Source: Candidatus Onthovicinus excrementipullorum
GTDB taxonomy: Bacteria > Bacillota > Clostridia > Oscillospirales > Acutalibacteraceae
DNA: 64,000 nucleotides
Assembly (NCBI GenBank): GCA_018712345.1
Contig: DVHG01000020.1
Span: 41,121-105,120, forward strand
Direction: 5' to 3'
Program-made: the position numbers and the translations under genes
The notes under the pieces: model-generated
Told to the model about the DNA's origin: nothing
Database searches by the model: none
The model's input: only the letters and a program-made list of their open reading frames with translations
Shown here: positions 62,686-64,000 of the stretch, in pieces
Position numbering within the stretch: position 1 is the first letter of the stretch
How the letters are laid out: each line of letters starts with the position of its first letter

Positions 62686-64000
62686 TCAAGAGTCGAGCAG
62701 CATACAGTTTTTAAAGATGTTTTTGACTTCCGTTTCAGACAGATACAGAGCGTCCAAAGTCGTCAGACCGGTCAGTTTTTTGACTTTTTCGTTGACCGCC
62801 TGATTCCTGGAGATGTTGATGTAGGAGTCCTTGCCTGTTTTTACGACCCGGAAGTCGCGTATAAAGTGAATCAGGTCATAGGAATTGATCTGATTTTTAA
62901 ATACTTTGATTTCTAATACCCTTAAAAGAAACAAGCTTAGGTAGCAGATTAAAAAATGCCCATAGATTGTTTCTTTTTTTTGCACGTAAACCGGCCGGGC
63001 ATCCAGAAAAGACTTCGTAATCCGGAAGGATTCTTCGATTTTCCACAGGCTGTGATACGTTTGATAGATCTGAAGCGGCTCCATATTCAGTTCCGAGGTA
63101 ACCATAAGGTTATATCCGGCATACTTCAGGTCTTCCCTCAGCTTCTCGTTGTCGAGCTCTACGATCGGCTTTATCTCGTTTCCGTTTTTATCTTTGTTCG
63201 TGATCTTCACATATTTTGCGGAGTCCCCCAATTCCTCCCGGGTCATATCTTTGTAGGTCGCATAGTTGGAAGCCTTGTCTGCCAGTTTCCGAATCTCAGC
63301 TTTTTGCTTTTTCGCCAGTGCCGGATTGTAAGAGACAATCCTCTTTTCCATCACGGAAAACGTCGTCACAGCCACCTTCCCGGTCTCCGGATTGGGGTCC
63401 CGGAAGCGATAGGGAAAGGTATCCACGCAGGACTTGAGGCGGTATAAAAGATTCCCGTCTCGGTCCGTGTAATCCGTCCACACATTTTGGTCGTTTTCCA
63501 AAGTGAGCCATTCCTTTTCTTTCACGCTTAAGTTCCTGCCATGGATGGACTTGGAGAAAATGTACCCGTCATTGGCTTCCTTCACGGCAGCGTAAATATT
63601 CCTGGCACAATTAAGGCCTTTATCCGCGACTTGCACGGTCTTCCCGGAAATCTGATACCGGTTCTTCATTTCCTCAATGAGCGTCCGGATATAAGGTTTT
63701 TCCGATTCGTTTCCGGGAAACATCTGCATGGCCACCGGAACCAGATCCGCGTCAAGGAGAAGTGCCTGCCCGATGATGGGGTCATGCCGTTTCTCTTTGG
63801 AAGGGCCTTTCTGCTTATCTCCACAGGGCAGATCGATCTCGAAATAATAATTCGTACAATCAAAAAATACATGGCTGAAATCTCTCGGGTAATACTGCTC
63901 ATAGCAATGGTTAAAGAGCTCGATATATTTTTTGTAGGATTCGCCAATAAAAGCCAGGCCGTCGTAAACCTGGTCCTCGGAAATGGGGAAGCTGTTGTAA
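62686..64000 (-). mobile_element. IS1634-like (IS4 superfamily) transposase, 5' end beyond window
   Basis: One uninterrupted minus-strand frame of about 438 codons from the window edge to the stop at 62686; a GTG at 63735 is internal. DDE residues: first Asp in FFDCTNYYFEID, second in VADKGLNCARN, and Glu in the YHSLWKIEESFRITKS block, the Y-x2-R/L-x3-E-x6-K signature of IS4-type enzymes. Nothing in the visible part is frameshifted, so it may be active. It sits immediately upstream of the MetRS transcript. The terminal inverted repeat should lie near 62650-62685 but cannot be confirmed without the other end. Confidence 0.9.

Overview
This window looks like a chromosomal piece of a strictly anaerobic, spore-forming, fairly GC-rich member of the Clostridia, of the Oscillospiraceae/Ruminococcaceae kind. 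The evidence is the gene content: a SpoIID-like protein, pyruvate phosphate dikinase, an oxygen-sensitive sulfatase maturase, Na+-translocating decarboxylase subunits, and the Firmicutes order decarboxylase-darA-holB-ricT. The genus is an inference; no 16S rRNA is present.

Layout. 1-4.7 kb: start of a P-type cation ATPase and a heterodimeric ABC exporter. 4.7-10 kb: AbrB-like regulator, citrate synthase, and a gltX-glnS operon. 10-16.3 kb: TSUP permease, a cytosolic sulfatase, a small kinase, an ECF S-component and ppdK. 16.5-22.3 kb: glmU, a zinc-ribbon protein, pth and mfd. 22.3-26.5 kb: a second P-type ATPase behind a yybP-ykoY (Mn2+) riboswitch, an intergenic repeat, and an XRE regulator with a decayed and an intact copy of a small membrane-protein gene. 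26.5-31 kb: GtrA, phosphoesterase, LCP and SpoIID genes on the minus strand. 31-38 kb: transporters, the decarboxylase-darA-holB-ricT cluster, and dinB behind two SOS-box-like sites. 39-42 kb: a membrane sulfatase followed directly by its maturase. 42-53 kb: two sigma factor/membrane partner pairs, GH20 and GH13 glycosidases, tRNA-Ser, an HD dNTPase, a kinase, ArsC-like and NUDIX genes. 53-57.5 kb: 5S rRNA, RNase P RNA, decarboxylase gamma and beta subunits, an unassigned 467-aa protein and two tRNA-Leu genes.

The last 6.5 kb is accessory DNA. A type I-C-like CRISPR array of 35 repeats and 34 spacers has a leader with a promoter and a 15-bp hairpin, but no cas gene anywhere in the window. Two of its spacers overlap on one target sequence. 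To its right lie a frameshifted small gene, an AT-richer T-box-controlled methionyl-tRNA synthetase with an unusual KISTS motif, and an IS1634-like transposase running off the window edge.

How genes work together: the maturase would activate both Cys-type sulfatases (C48 and C250 in their CxPxR motifs). The Mn2+ riboswitch points to metal efflux by the adjacent ATPase. GluRS and GlnRS are translationally coupled. I found no convincing wholly new system. The best leads are the cas-less array with overlapping spacers, the transferred MetRS, and the unassigned 467-aa protein.
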